From Trichobilharzia szidati (Eukaryota; Platyhelminthes; Trematoda; Strigeidida; Schistosomatidae): a stretch of DNA of 64,000 bases. The DNA lies in assembly GCA_944472155.2 (NCBI GenBank), contig OX235271.1, positions 120,037,329-120,101,328 of the forward strand. The letters run 5' to 3'. Positions within the stretch are counted from its first letter, which is position 1, and the number at the start of each line of letters is the position of its first letter. Below, piece by piece: positions 46,633 through 60,410 of this stretch. Both the position numbers and the translations under genes were made by a program. Under the pieces are notes generated by a model. The model saw nothing but the letters and a program-made list of their open reading frames with translations, ran no database searches and was not told the origin of the DNA.

Positions 46633-48535
46633 CAATCAAATCCCTACAAACCAATACTTGAAAATGTATGATTAATTAGTCCAATGTAAGACTGTATAAG
46701 ATCGCATTTATTCAGGGTGAATTCCTTCACAAACCACTAGTTTTCTGAGAACCAAAATGAGCTAAAAAGCCATGAACAGCTGTTTTTCTTCTCCTAGCGA
46801 TTCTTCAGTAGAGTAGACTAATGACTGCACGTCCTTCAGACTATTAAGCAATTATGGTACCATTCAGCCACTAACTTGGGATCGGATTAATGTTGATCCT
46901 TAATGGAATTAAATTTCAATAAACTGAAAATTTGAAAGAAAGACTGTATCACTCGTAGATGTCAATCAACACTCAAAGGATTACTATTACACTTAAAGCC
47001 TACAAAGGCACCTTATGCTGACTAGTTGACTTAATTTCCAATTAGTCGTCATTGCTGTTGAGATGTTTTCGTACGAGACAGCATAAACTAGAGAACTAAT
47101 GAAAATCAACCAGTCTGTTAAACATGCATTTCGTCCTCCTTGAAATTATTCAAGTCAATGTACCAATAAATATGTGTAGAAGAGAACTTACGCGTATCAC
47201 TTATCAAGAATTTTTGTAAGCTGGAAAATGTGAGCTATTGGTTTCTCACTCGATGGCTGGATGACGATATTTTGGCCAAGTAACAGTCTTTAGCTCAGTT
47301 GCAGATATTACTGCAGGCAATCATTACTGAAGATTGACAGGTTTCAAGCAAAACTAATGTCTAGGATGCTCCAGTATTCTTTTGATTGATGCCCATAAAT
47401 GAAAAACATGTACATTGACATCTATCACATGTCAATAAACATCTAAAATAAGTTATTACTTGTGTTCAATTTAATGATGTCCAAAGTATACAGGATCAAC
47501 AAAGCAATTAAGTGCGTAATCACTATTGGAGTGAATACTGGATTAAAAATGTCGTGTGACTGAATTCTAAGTGTTTTCAAATAATCATGTATTATTCTAT
47601 GCGTCAGGCTGTAGACTTTCATCAACAGGCGTTCTTGTCCAATACAGAAGATCAGACAAATGACCAGAAATGATAAGCAAAAAAGAGTTCTGGGAACGAA
47701 CCACCGGGGAACCTATCACCCAACAAATATACCAAGGTTTTATGATATTGCAGTAAGTAGATTTAACTTCCCAGTGTTTTACCAACTTTAGTTGATAAAA
47801 AATATCCCAGTACTGTTTTGTTCAATTCTTTGATTGTTCATCTTCAATGATTACATCTGATAGTCTAGTTTGGGATGTTTTATGCTTGTATTTCTTTAAC
47901 ACTGTTACCAAATAAAAATAGGTGTTGAAGAGTGTTGTTGTCTGAATCACTTAACCTTCTTTTTTTCTACATAGTTCATTGGACTCTGCAAGTGAAAATT
48001 TCTAGTCCATTTGGCTAGCTCGTGATCAGGTTCAGTGATTCTGGACCTTAAATAGTCAGTCACTTTTACTACATATTTAAAAATTTCTAATATATTTAAA
48101 ATACAGATCATTGAACAAAGAATAATGTCTTTTGATCACTTCTTCTTGAACCTCTATAGTTAAATATTCATTTAATGTAAATAATAGTGTAGTGTATACA
48201 TAAAGGTTTTCTGTGGAGATGAATCAATACATCAATAATAATCAAACAATTTATTTCGGGATTCACAAAGTATAAATTCCAGTGTTGTTGAAATTTGCTT
48301 CAGAGGAAATATTTGTGAGATATCATGTTTGCTGTAAAGTTATATTGTCACAACGAGAGACTTTGTTTAAAGGTAATGACAGCAATATATAAGCTGTAAT
48401 TAGGTTAATGAAACTGAATGATTGCGATTGTGAACGACATTGATTACTTGTTACTAAAATTAAAGACTTTCTTTAGATCTACTCAATCAATACTCTCTGT
48501 ATTTATTTTACAAACACTTTAAATAACTTTCATTT
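46633..48535. other. Non-coding stretch
   Basis: At 47110-47160 the minus strand shows GGAGGACGAAATGCATG, possibly a very decayed hammerhead 3' half. No gene recognised. Confidence 0.35.
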
Positions 48536-48585
48536 CTGATGAGTCCAAGAATGGGACGAAACGCGCATCCTGGATTCCCCTCTTT
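48536..48585 (+). ncRNA. Hammerhead-ribozyme copy with intact core but no 5' stem I strand
   Basis: CTGATGA (48536-48542) is followed by stem II GTCC (48543-48546) pairing with GGAC (48554-48557), the core GAAA (48558-48561), then CGCGC, the cleavage triplet ATC and CTGGATTCC. Both conserved core strands are complete. The expected ATCCAG before CTGATGA is absent (the sequence there is TTTCATTT), so stem I cannot form, and stem III has one C/A mismatch. It matches the schistosome Sm-alpha hammerhead and is probably 5'-truncated. Confidence 0.82.
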
Positions 48586-49224
48586 ATCGCGATCAACCGA
48601 AATAACGTCACATCAATTCCCAGACATCTCTGAAGCGTCAGTACTAGGAACCAGCATGTCAGCGGATACCGAACGTTTCTGTCCAACAATAACCAGTCAA
48701 TGAGAATTGCGAAATTAACCTGAAGACAAATAACAACTTTCATTCCCATACATTTTTATTCTTCTGTTTCAAGTCAGTCAATCAAAGTGTTTCCTATTTC
48801 AGCTATCACTTCTTATGAAGATATAGGATTAGCTAAGAGTATTTACCACCTGATGTTAAGTTGTTTACTGTTTGCTAGACTGTTTTTACACAGCATGTAA
48901 ACAATGTTACGTTATAGTAACTATCGTCTTAATCCCTTTTTCAAGTCACACAAACATAGTGTAAAAGACGGAGTTTGAAATAAGACTCTACGTTATTAAC
49001 GGTATTCCAAGACCGTTATCAGGTCTACACAATGATCAATTCAATCAATAACTAAGTTATACTTCTCTAATAATTCAATTCGGACATAAGTGGAGTAAAG
49101 AAAAGTGTATTTGTATGGAACATGATAGACTAGTGCACGTGACATAAAAAAGTATATGGCGGTTGAATTTAAACCAAAAGGCGAAATAAGTTTAAAATAG
49201 CATGAAAACTCATTTTTTTTATTC
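48586..49224. other. Non-coding stretch after the hammerhead copy
   Basis: The first 150 bp (with CTGAAGCGTCAGTACTAGGA) probably belong to the hammerhead-bearing repeat. The remainder shows nothing recognisable. Confidence 0.4.
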
Positions 49225-49442
49225 CTTAACGTTCCAAGTGGAACATAAGGCTTAAAGCTGGAGCTTTGAAGTTTCAGTAACAGCAATGTTTATTTTTACG
49301 GAATGGGGTTACAAGCCTCATACCCATCTTTACCAGTCTTATTACGGGCTTTGCGAGGTAAAGAAGTTCTTCGGTCGAAGATCGAACCTCGCACTACATG
49401 CGTAGTTGGCGAACATTCTGCCACTGTGCCACCGACGCCCAT
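49225..49442 (-). mobile_element. SINE with tRNA-Gly-like head
   Basis: On the minus strand: GGCGTCGGTGGCACAGTGGC then AGAATGTTCGCC and a B box GAGGTTCGATC, then a body with TTTACCTCGCAAAGCCCGTA and CTTCAAAGCTCCAGCTTTAA. Same family and body order as 40947 and 51075. Confidence 0.82.
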
Positions 49443-49507
49443 TAGAACTCACAGATTTGTTTTTATTTGATAATACACTTCAAGTGAACAACTATATTAG
49501 ATAAGGT

Positions 49508-49588
49508 TGTTTGATATAACACACAGTGGTACAGAAGTAATAAACTAAGTGACGTTTCGAGTACAATTTATTTCTCATAATCATATCA
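49508..49588 (+). repeat. Single arm related to the 7036-7274 foldback element
   Basis: GACGTTTCGAGTACAATTTA followed by CTCATAATCATATCA lines up with the left arm GACGTTTCGAACAAAATTTA and GTTCATAATCATATCA. The opposite arm is not seen within the next few hundred bases, so the copy is solo or decayed. Confidence 0.65.
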
Positions 49589-50822
49589 GTGTACTCACAC
49601 GGCCTCCTAGCCTGCTTTATACGCCTTAACGTACACCGTTATTTGATTGCAGTTTTCCACATACCTGGGATAGATGCCTCGTCATTCAGTTGGCTGGTAT
49701 CGATTCGATGATTAACCTCTCTGTCTCTACCTAACTACATTGCTTTCTAATACTTTTACGCTATCCTAACCTACTGTTTGATTATATGCAAGTGAATTCA
49801 CTGCAATGACCAAGCTTTTTCCATATCAATTAATTTATCATGAACAATCATTCTAGCTGTAGCTGAATCTCTATATCCTGGCAATTTAATTGACACTGAT
49901 CTACTAGTTGACCTATGTAAATGATCTCAGAGGCATTAAGTGTTATTTGGTAAATTATATTATTTTTCCTAATTTGGTCTGTAACTCGATTAGGGTTAAC
50001 CTGTGAGTGAGTTGGTTAGTTTGAATGTCACCATGACTCCAGCCTAATTAAGAATGCTACGTAGGGCCACTTTAAAATTCCCTAATACTTGTAATACTAT
50101 TCTCATTATTTCTATTACTTCTCTTATTATTCTTATGGGTCTTAATGCAATTTTAAATGGATTCTGGTGAGTAGTTATTGAGTAGTAATGTTTTTTGTTT
50201 ATTTGATTTCATTATTAAAACTTCTGCCTTACTAATCAGACTCCTGGCTCATTTATCTAATCAATCCTCTATCAATTTCAGGTGGGATCATTTGAAGTTT
50301 AATTTTTTTAGAATGTGAGTAACATCTTCACTCGAGGTTTTTTTAACACAAATGTCATTATACTTGGATAAAAATACACACGTGAAGTTTCCTCTTTATA
50401 AACCAGGTAAAGAAGCATTTGTAAAAAAAATTCCTGTTCAGCCTATTTGTCCTTGAGTTGTTCATATCTCTAGTAGTTTTCCATTTTGTTCTGTTGGTCT
50501 TCTTAGTCTTAACAACTAAATTTCAACAGAACAATAAGATGATTGCACTTTCCACAGCTTGTCATTTCTAAATTTTCCCTACTTAAGTGTGCATAATGCT
50601 TCAAGCATACACTTATAGGCTAGTGTATCCGTACTTTGATTAAACTGTGTTAATCTGCTGGTACTTTAAGGTGACTTACTTTTAGGGAATATTTACAACA
50701 ATGAATAATATTAATAGGTGTAAATGCCACTTGGAAAACTAATAATAAGTGAAATATTCAAATGAGGGAGCGTATGAAGTGAGTTATTAACCCATGGTCT
50801 AGTTATTGTAATTTATTATCAG
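49589..50822. other. Non-coding stretch
   Basis: No gene, tRNA or repeat family recognised. Confidence 0.4.
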
Positions 50823-51013
50823 ATGTATTTGAATCTTTCTAGTTGGATATTTATTTCCAACCAGTTTCTGAATACTTTGAATTCTAAGTCAGGATCTTGC
50901 ATTCATTTCATTTGGTTTGAGGAGTCAAAGTTACCCAGTTCATTCTTTGAGAAAAATGATGAAAATTTTTCAAATGAATGCAAAACAGATCTAATACAAA
51001 AGCTACTCACAGC
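50823..51013 (+). CDS. Possible isolated exon, unknown product
   Basis: Directly after an acceptor-like TAATTTATTATCAG, an open frame reads MYLNLSSWIFISNQFLNTLN and later SSFFEKNDENFSNECKTDLI. It could end at a donor-like ACAGCA|GTAATAAG near 51013. The composition is more protein-like than most open frames around it. However, I recognise no family, no partner exon is identified, and the frame continues into an adjacent SINE. Chance is a fair explanation. Confidence 0.2.
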
Positions 51014-51074
51014 AGTAATAAGTAGTATGGCATCATTAGTCATGGATTCGAATGTGTATTCTACTTTATTCCTT

Positions 51075-51275
51075 TACGTTCCCATAGAACATAGGGCTTC
51101 AGGTTGGAGCTTTGAAATTTCAGCAGTTGTGTTTGTTTCTACGAGGTGGGGTGGCTAGTTTTATGCCCAACCTCCTCTCTTTACCGGTTTTGTAACCGGC
51201 TTAGAGAGGTTTAGGAGTCCGTAAGCTGAGGATCGAACCACGGACAACGTTCTACCTCTAAGCCACCGACGCATT
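51075..51275 (-). mobile_element. SINE with tRNA-Gly-like head
   Basis: Minus strand: TGCGTCGGTGGCTTAGAGGT then AGAACGTTGTCC and B box GTGGTTCGATCC, then CCTAAACCTCTCTAAGCCGG, GGTAAAGAGAGGAGGTTGGG and the end AACGTAAAGGAATAAAGT. The clearest body copy of this family in the window. Confidence 0.85.
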
Positions 51276-53129
51276 TGAATGTCTACAACTCCAAAATTCA
51301 CTTGAAGTCAAAGAACACAAACTTGTTTCAACAATAAAAGAAATGACGACAAACATCAACCATATAGTTTTGTATTCATTTCAGTATAAACAATAATCCA
51401 GAGGTCATGTCATTAAAACATTAAAACAAATATTTTAGCATAACAAATTAAGCCTAACATAATTTTTAAACAGATGGATTACTTTCATGTTTACTGGAAA
51501 TATAAAGATAAGCTTTAAATAAATACTGTGACACGCGGTGGATCACAAATAACCTCCGCTCAAATTACCTTAAAGTCAATCTGCTATTTTGTTCCCCGTG
51601 TATGTGTCGTTATTTTTCTTTTCTTTTCTTTCTTACATTAATCTCATTCCCCACCCCCCCCACCGACCCACCTCCACCCTCTCGATATAAAATTAATCCC
51701 ATACTTAGAAAACTGAACACCCCTCTTGCCCACCGGTAGAAAAGAGAGTCACTGCTCAAAAAGTAACAAAACTTTACATATGTACAGAAATGAAAATAAA
51801 AAAAAGAGAAAATTCATAAAGTTAATATAGGCTATTTAATACAAAATGTATTTGTAAAACATTGTGTAAAGTCTATGTGATGTATTCTTGAGCAGGATTA
51901 TGTGAATTTGAACAACAGATGTGTTGAACAAAATGGTCACATTAAGCACCATATCAGAGAAGTAATACATAGAAATGCATGACTAACTGGACGAAAAGCC
52001 TATCAGACTGACTTCCACATATGTCGATTTTTACCAGTTCAACTATGACTGTCAAAATAACAGTAATTCATTTTGACTATTTAAATCGAAGTAATCATTT
52101 CATAGACGATTGTTTGTTTCCAATCCATTGATGTATTGTTTGAAAAACACGGTAGAGTTCCTTCTGTCTAGACAGATTAGTAATGAAGGGAACCAATTAG
52201 TTTTCCCAGGTTAACTGACACATGCTAATATTAGTAAAGAACTCACGACATCTTTAAAGAATACTGTTACAACAACCGATGAATAGTCGTTCATGAAAAA
52301 TCTCTCGTCTAAATTCTAATGATTCTTTTTATTATGTATCACACATTATTACTGGTCACTTTCCTAATTCAGGAAGACGTGTAAGGTGAATTAAACCAGA
52401 AAGTGTTTTACTCACATATGCTTAGGCTTACAATCTGATAATTCAACAAAACGATTCTTATGCCAATCCTATATAGATGTGTAGATTTGGGGCAAGATTT
52501 AGCTTCACTAAAGAGTAAACTATTGAGATAATGACAGTAAAATGATAAAAAATTAATTGTATTCAAGGAAAAACAGTCGATTCTAGGAGTTGATGGGCAA
52601 AATTCATTCTATCCTTTGACTTTCCTCACACTATACAATTTTACTGGATGGATTAAGATTAATTTCCAACTGGAAAATCGTTCCACATTGACCTAGTTGT
52701 AACTCAAAGCATGAGTTGTTCTCCATGTAATGATATGCCAAAGAATGAGGTGATGAGTTGACTTTCAAACAAGACCCGACTATTGCACTTAGGTTGGTTT
52801 GAATTCGTTTGACAAACAAGTAGAGTCTATCAGTTGTTATTCTTCATTGTACGTAAAATACATTTTTTCAAACCTCCTCAGTTTTTAAGTGTATACATAA
52901 TATCTTTTCGTCATTTAAATCACCTGTTAATCTAAAATAATATGAATACAAATTATACGGTTTTATTGCCACACTGGATATTCGCATATCTCCCAAATAC
53001 TAGAAGAAAGCTGATAACATTTTCGCATTAATTTTACTGCTTAGTCTGCTCAGTAGTATGTTACGCCAAACAAAATTTTTAATCATATAGAATTATAGTT
53101 ATTTGTTGTAGTAATTTAAGAGATTTTTC
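51276..53129. other. Non-coding stretch with a pyrimidine/C-rich tract
   Basis: A strong pyrimidine run with a cluster of C's lies at 51610-51680 (CCCCACCCCCCCCACCGACC). No gene recognised. Confidence 0.45.
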
Positions 53130-53270
53130 ATTATATACTTAGACAAATACTGAAAACCTCGGAGCACTGATGGGTTGTTTTTCTGTGATTTCCGGATTTG
53201 AATTCGGAACGCTCATGTTCCTTGTCAAGCACATTACCTCCTACCCAATGAGTTAGAATACAAAAGTTTA
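53130..53270 (-). mobile_element. Decayed tRNA-headed SINE
   Basis: Minus strand: ACTCATTGGGTAGGAGGTAA, then ATTCAAATCCGGAAATCAC in the B-box position, followed by CAGTGCTCCGAGGTTTTCAG, which echoes the end of the hammerhead/TIR elements. The 63-residue frame here is not a protein. Confidence 0.55.
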
Positions 53271-53559
53271 CATTATTAAAAACAATGAATACACGGTGAA
53301 ATTTCTCCTCAGGCTGATTCATTTTGAAGGACTATAAGAAATGCTGACGAGAGATTCTTTCCGTTTGGGTTCAACAAGTTTCAGGCAAAAATTGATAACC
53401 AGAAAAGGTACTAAATATTGACATTGACTGGTCACTTTTGTCTAACCAGTGTGACGTATTTAGCCCTTACTGTTGCTAAGTGAACTCTATCAGTCAGGTT
53501 TGCAATTTGATCACAAAATTAGGAGATTCGCCATTACTCTGAACGAAGTCCTGGTTTCA

Positions 53560-53700
53560 GGTTCCCTGTTTGTTTTCATCCATCAGTAAGGCGTATCTGT
53601 AAGCTTAAATTAACTGATGTCTCTGCTAAGATTCGACCCCGTGTCATCTGATGTTGCTATCAGAGTCGTTACCACTGAGTTATTTCGTTGAAGTGTTTTG
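53560..53700 (-). mobile_element. Fragment of the tRNA-Lys-headed SINE
   Basis: Minus strand: ATAACTCAGTGGTAACGACT (tRNA-like start), GGGTCGAATCTTAGCAGAGA (B-box region) and CGCCTTACTGATGGATG, in the same order as 37501-37775. Confidence 0.7.
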
Positions 53701-56319
53701 GAAAATAGCTGTGATTGCAGAATATTAAGTGTTAAGAAATAATGTATTTACAATACTACCGGGAAGTTCAATATTGGATTTTGAATGCATTTGACCGCGA
53801 ACATGGTGAATAGGTCCTGAAATACAGCAGGTGATCAGACACTTATCCCCCAGTTTCCACCGACTTCTCAGTTAACGTCAATCGATGATGTAGAGCGCTT
53901 CGAAAACTGAGATATTACACTTACTATTAGGTTGAAAGGTGAAAAATGGAGAGTAGTGGCATAAAGTTCATCATTTTTATAAACACAAATCATTTAGACA
54001 GCTACTGAAAACGTTGGAGCAGCTGAACAGCAGTGAACATCAACGACATTATGTTGGATCAAATGTATGAACTGAAATCCACTGGTCCATATTCTACTTA
54101 TTGTTTACATCATATTCACATAACTATCACTGAGTATTATGCTTGTCTCTAAGTTAGACTAATGAATTCATCTGTAGTCATTTACCTTCTATATAATGCA
54201 TGTACCGACCCCAATTATTTCGGTGGAAAGATAACATTTTCATAAGACAAGCTAACATCTGCTTGAACAACTAGATCTGTTGTTGTTGTTATGTTTATGT
54301 GTATGTGAATTTCTCTGTTTACCTTCTTTATTAATCATGAATATTTTTTCTGCTTCATAGGAATATTATTTTCCAAAGTCGGTGTAACAAAATTTCTTGT
54401 AAAAAAAAAGACAAAAATCACATTTACAGAGAAAAATCAAAAGGAATTCACATCAAAGTGAAAATTTCACCCCTCTTCACCTGACAACTAACACCACTGA
54501 AGAAAAGAAATGACTACATTGAAAAGTGTTAAAAAAGCAAAACAAAAATCAGCAACAACACAGAAATATATACATATGTATGTGAGCAAATATACACATG
54601 AATATGGTTACAGTTTAGGTTCACTCAAGCATAATACCATGACCAAGTGTGTCATTTAGCTACTGAAAAAAGTCTGTCTGTCGGATACAGGACAAAGTTA
54701 CTTGCTTAGTTTCAATATACAACTAAGAAATGAACGACTTAATATTCCAGATGAATGAGGAAAACAAAATCACGTTCACTGAACACATCCTAAAAGAGGA
54801 GATCATGCAACATTGAAAATTGAACATATTTTTCATTCGCCTTATGATTCATGTCTATCGGAAAAACTTGTTTCACCAGCTAATCATCCGTAAAAATAGA
54901 TTATTGACATACATTTATCTATGACATAATACTAGGGTATATTTATTGCCTATTTTTATACGAGGTGGAGTTCAAAAAGCTTCATATTGTAATGTGTTTT
55001 TTATGCCTATAGATACGAATAATGTAAATGAAAAGCTGTAGCTTTTTTCTAAACTATTGAATCCTGAACAAAATAGTTTCGATGCTGAAGTTTATTTAAA
55101 AAAAGAAACATATAGTCAGGTCTATACATCTTCTTATGAAATACATTATCCACAAAGAAACGTTAGTCATTTTATGGGTCACTGAGAATCATATGTAGTC
55201 ATTTTATTGGGTAAACGAAATTTACAGTTGCTACGACAACTAATAAATTAGCATGTTTCATGAAGAGATAATATCAAAATTAATAATACCAACATATTTA
55301 CTACCCGAGAAGCATTTTCACTGCTCTTTGATATTACTGGACTTGTTTCACCTTCTTTTAACACTTTAAGAGTATACATTAGACATTGTCATGAATTCAG
55401 TGAACTTTCAGTCAATCCTCCAAGTGGCCATTGGTGGAAATAATGATCGACATTTTAAATTATACTGATAATCTGGATTACTTATTAATAGAGAGAGTAA
55501 ATTTGTACTGTTTTACAACTATTATTATATGACTGTGTACTTCTGATGTAGACCTTTCAGTTCTACGCAAAGTAATGATGAATTACGGTAACCAAAAGAT
55601 TGTGTCATTTATTTATTTCCAGTGAATTCCAAGGACTTAATCCTGAGCTTGTTATTACCTATCAAGTGTAACTTCAAGAAGAAAATTGCTCGTAAAAAGA
55701 ACGAAAGCTGAGCTTTTCAACTCAGAATCATATATGTCACATGGTATTTAAACGAATCACTTAAGAATCATATTTGATGCATTACTTAAGTGGTGGCTGA
55801 CTTTAACACAGAGATTCTGTCTATTATCAACATTATTCACACTATATGATGGGATAAATAATGAATGTTGATTATCACGAAACAGACACTGCAGTATCAT
55901 TCAGTGGTTCACAGCTGTTTGTTACATGGATTCACTTACTTTAATCTAAAGGGTAATATTAATTGTTTCGATAGACGCTCGATATGAGATTGTGTTTGGA
56001 ATAGCCACATGATGTATCACACTAGTAACCAAGTTTGTGGTGACTCTCAGTGAAACGTAAGACAAATCAGATGGTTAGTTCTCTTTCATGGGTACAATCT
56101 TGCATGACAGTCACCTACCTGAACAACTCTTACAGGTATTACTTATCATCACCTATGCAGTTTTATTACAAGGAATAAGAAAAGGGGAATATCTTGACAG
56201 CTGGAAGACTGGAAAGAGTGTTATGTGTATTGTATGAGTCTCACCTAGTTTAACAGAATTTGTAGTATTGGAAACTTGGTTTATGTCAAAGTAAGTCCAT
56301 TCACGAACAGATATGATAT
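53701..56319. other. Non-coding stretch
   Basis: No gene, tRNA or repeat family recognised in this AT-rich stretch. Confidence 0.4.
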
Positions 56320-56490
56320 AGGGAATCACTGAAAACTACGGAACACCATAAGCCTCTTTCTTCACAGTCTAAGGCTTTTAGACAATAGACACTCATGAGA
56401 CCAGCAGGAATCAAATCCACTACATACAAGCCTCGAGGTAAGCACGCTTGCCATTGGGCTATGTGATGGTGACGGTACACTAGAAGTTGA
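56320..56490 (-). mobile_element. Decayed tRNA-headed SINE
   Basis: Minus strand: CCATCACATAGCCCAATGGC, AAGCGTGCTTACCTCGAGGC and a B-box-like GTGGATTTGATTCC, then TGTTCCGTAGTTTTCAGTGA at the end, again similar to the tail of the hammerhead/TIR group. Confidence 0.55.
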
Positions 56491-59400
56491 CAGAGGCTAG
56501 AATTCGTAGTCCTTTAGATTCCAAACCAGTAATTAAATTGTAACATGCTCTTCTCGTAACCTGGTTTCTTATGGGGTCATCGGTGCGCAATGCTGCAATG
56601 TCTCAAACCATAACGGTAGGAATGTGCAGTATTGCAGTGTGACTAACGCTTACCAATCAACTTGCATTTATGATGAAATCTACCTTCAAATACAATTGAC
56701 GCATGTTTACTATTCAAAAAATTCGAAAATAACAAAAACTTTAAGTGGAGCATTTTTCAGCCATTTTTTTCATAAACCTATTTTTTGCATAATTAAGAGA
56801 GATAATAATGGAAATTTTAATACAAAAGTAAAAACTGCAGTGTGTGACTCTAATTCCAATGAAGCTGACAAGTTAATTTATTTCAAGAAGTTTCAGATTA
56901 AATGGACTATTATTACCATTACTGTTATTATTATTATTATTACTGCTATTATTAAGTTTCAGAGCAGAAATGAGATAGGTGTACAGTTGTGACACCTTAT
57001 CCTCTTTCACTTTTCCTATGTTTGTTTTTGCTCTTTTCAAGTATATAATTTAGTTAAGATTCTAAGTTGTGTGTTGAAAGGGGTATCCCACTTACTCGTT
57101 ACCTCTATGTTTCTACTGTTTGGTTGACAACCCTCTATCCCCTCACTGGTAGTCAAAACGTAAGCCACTAATTATCAGCTCATTCTCATTCTGAAAGCCT
57201 AAGGATTATCTGCGTATCTCCAGTAATGATCAGTAACTGTCAAGTAACTTCTTGTGTGTGTGTGTGCATTGTGTGTGTGTATATGTATGTATGTATTTAC
57301 ATTTCATAACTTGAAAACGGGAGTGAACTACTGTGTAAAACTTTTGTGAATCACAGTTTCCAGAACTTCACCGAAAGTAATCAAGATAAATCAGTTTGTG
57401 CGGCAGCTATTCAACACTTATGGTGATAACGATAATAATCTTACCAGTTATGAAATTTAGCTTCATTGCGATAGTTAGGTTAATAGAACAATGGAGTTAT
57501 TTCATTGAATGTGTTCATATCGGAATAATAAATCTCTAAAATTATTATGCATAATTATCCCTTTTATTTTCTTTGCTAAATCATAACAATACCTTTGGGA
57601 AAACCAATAGTCACATTTATTGGATAGTTGAACTAGTTAAGTAGTTAAGCTACTGAAATGAACTGACTCAATCATTTGACGGATAATTCATTCAAACACT
57701 GATAAATTTTTTATTTATACAATGGAGTATAAAAGAAAATGATATCTCCACAGAATATCTATTAGCTTTTAGTGGGGAAGATATAATTTCCTCAGACAAT
57801 CTAATCATAATCTTCAAAATATAATAGGTGTGAAATACCTAAGTCTGTATCTAACTGAGGTTGTCCATTGTGGTCTAACTACCACAATTTTGTTCAGAAA
57901 AGACGGTAAGTAAAGTCTTCATATATTTTCTACCAAAAACACCAATAGATATCTGATACATTACTGATTATCTTTGAGTAGGTGAAGACCCCTCACATAA
58001 TGGTGTTCAGATAATCTTCATCTGGCCGATATGAGTGGTATCAAACTACTCATATCAGTCAGTAGTATATATCACGCCTCACATTTCGCTTACTATTGTC
58101 ACGTTGTTCACAGTGTCGAGTAAATCACATATTGCGGTTTGAAAATTTTGAGCCTCCAAAGGAAATCTTAATAAAAATTTACATCACATATACAGCTAAA
58201 TGCAACCATTGGAGGATTCTATTACGAAATGTTCTCAATTTTGCAAGAAATTCAACTTTCACAATGACCGAGTTGACAAATCTCATCTGGTATTAGGGAG
58301 TGTATCCAGCATAAACCAACTAAACTTTTTCTTATACCCCTTATTTATGGATTCGACCATCCTAAATTTACAGTTTTACTTATATTTATTCAAATCTGAC
58401 TTTTTATACGATATCAACCTTTTAAATAGATGTGTAGGACAAATGCTTATCTGATGAGAATATCCGAAATGTGTTGCGCAAGTATATTACACGCGCCAGA
58501 TAGTTTATTCCTTCTTATTGTTCTGTTTAAACTATCATTATGATTGGTGAAACATTTCTCTTATATAAAGGTTTGGATCGGTAACAGTCATTAAATTATC
58601 CTTTCGTTATCCAACAAGCAAGATGATTGAACTAGTAAACAAGTGCATCGGATGGATCATTCTTTTACTGTATAACTCTCGGGCATCTTTAAAATTCAAA
58701 CTGCTCATGAAACTTCTGTTGGATGTTGAACTAGTAATGCCTGAAATAGTCAAAACAGGAAATACTGTCAGTGACTGATTTCCAATAATGAAAAGATTAT
58801 AAGAAAGATACTAGATGGTATACCTTTCAAAACAGTAAGTCATAAGTTTAAGTCATTACACACCTGGAGTATACGTTTATTTATCTCCTGATATGTTAAT
58901 GGCATTAGACGCATTCATCTTTGATCTCACTATTGGCTACCATCATATTTACAAAGAAAACACTTAAAGCTTATTTCAAGCAATTGGTCTACTTTAAACT
59001 TTGTAAATGTCACAATTATAGGATGTAATACAAATACTCTGTCCTAACAATGCCCATAGTTGATAGTTAATCGGACATGGGATTATCCCCACCCTCATTA
59101 TTGCATTTTCATTCATTCTGTGTTACTAGGTTAAAAGAATTTTATTATTAACTAACTTAAAGATTTGCTTAGTGGCTGGACAATAATGACAAGACATGAT
59201 ATAAAGGCACGTTTGCCACGTGTGTACCCTGCTTTAATTATGTAAGCACATAGCTTACATACAGGATAGAAATGGAGCAATTGACAAGTTGGAGGTCAGT
59301 GATAGAAGTTATCAGCTTATATTTTCTGTGTGCTTGTGTGATGGTTTGTGTACGAGTGTGTGAAGGAAGGAATGAGGAGGAGGGTGGGGAGACAATGATG

Positions 59401-60379
59401 AAAACTATTGTATTCATGGCAATGATAACTTTGGTTAGAAGACAAATAAAGAAATTTAAGATTTATTGCTACTGTGGTGACATTCTTTGAATGAGTCATC
59501 ATAATTGGTAACATAATTCTACTATAATAAACCCCTATGTGTAATTTCTGTAAAACTACTTAAATCATAACTCTGGAATTAAAAATATTCAGATGGTTGA
59601 AATTAAATTCAAACATTTAGAGTAGTTAGCAAAAGACAGTTTGAAGTTTAACAAGAAACTGAGTATTAAAATATAATTTCCCTTAGCATAAATTTACATG
59701 TAGTCAGTCTTCATAGTACTCTTTACTTGCATAAGATGCAGCAACTAGTTGAATTTAGTATAATGAATTTTGTCAATTTCTACTACTTTAAAACCATCAA
59801 GTTAAAGTTGTGTATCCACCCATCTGACCGACTGATATTTTAACGCAGGACTTTGCACAGAAGTGCAGCAGTTCTAGTTGCCACACTCTAAATAGCTCAC
59901 AAATGTAGAGAAAAGAACTCTAATGAATGGAAATGTACAGCAGAAAGAAAATGTACATGTAGAATTATGAGAATTAAATGGATCTGGGAGATTACAAGAA
60001 GTGAATACATCTGCACCATTACGAATCATTCTAAGCCATATTACCAACAATCTACAGTTATCAGTCCCTAGTCTCTCGAGGACCCTAGTAACGCAGTATA
60101 TACTTCTAAACTTGACGCAAACCCAGAGTCAGAAACTTCATGAACCGATGTCATGTTTCTGTTTGACTACATTTTCACAACTTAATCGGATGTTAACTAG
60201 CTTTTATTGACGAAGAAGGAGATGTTTTGGCATGCGCAACACGTGTCACTGACGTCTCACCCGATGTATCCACACAACTCGATAGGCTGACTTTCCCAAT
60301 CACAATGAAGGGTATCAGTTTTCAAGTTTCATAGCTTCCAAAACGGTTTCATCTACATGAACGACGAAACCATCTCCTT

Positions 60380-60410
<31 letters not shown>

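Noticed and set aside
56624..56992. 122-residue plus-strand open frame
   Set aside because: Its C-terminal part is poly-Ile from an ATT-rich run and the rest resembles no family; treated as chance.
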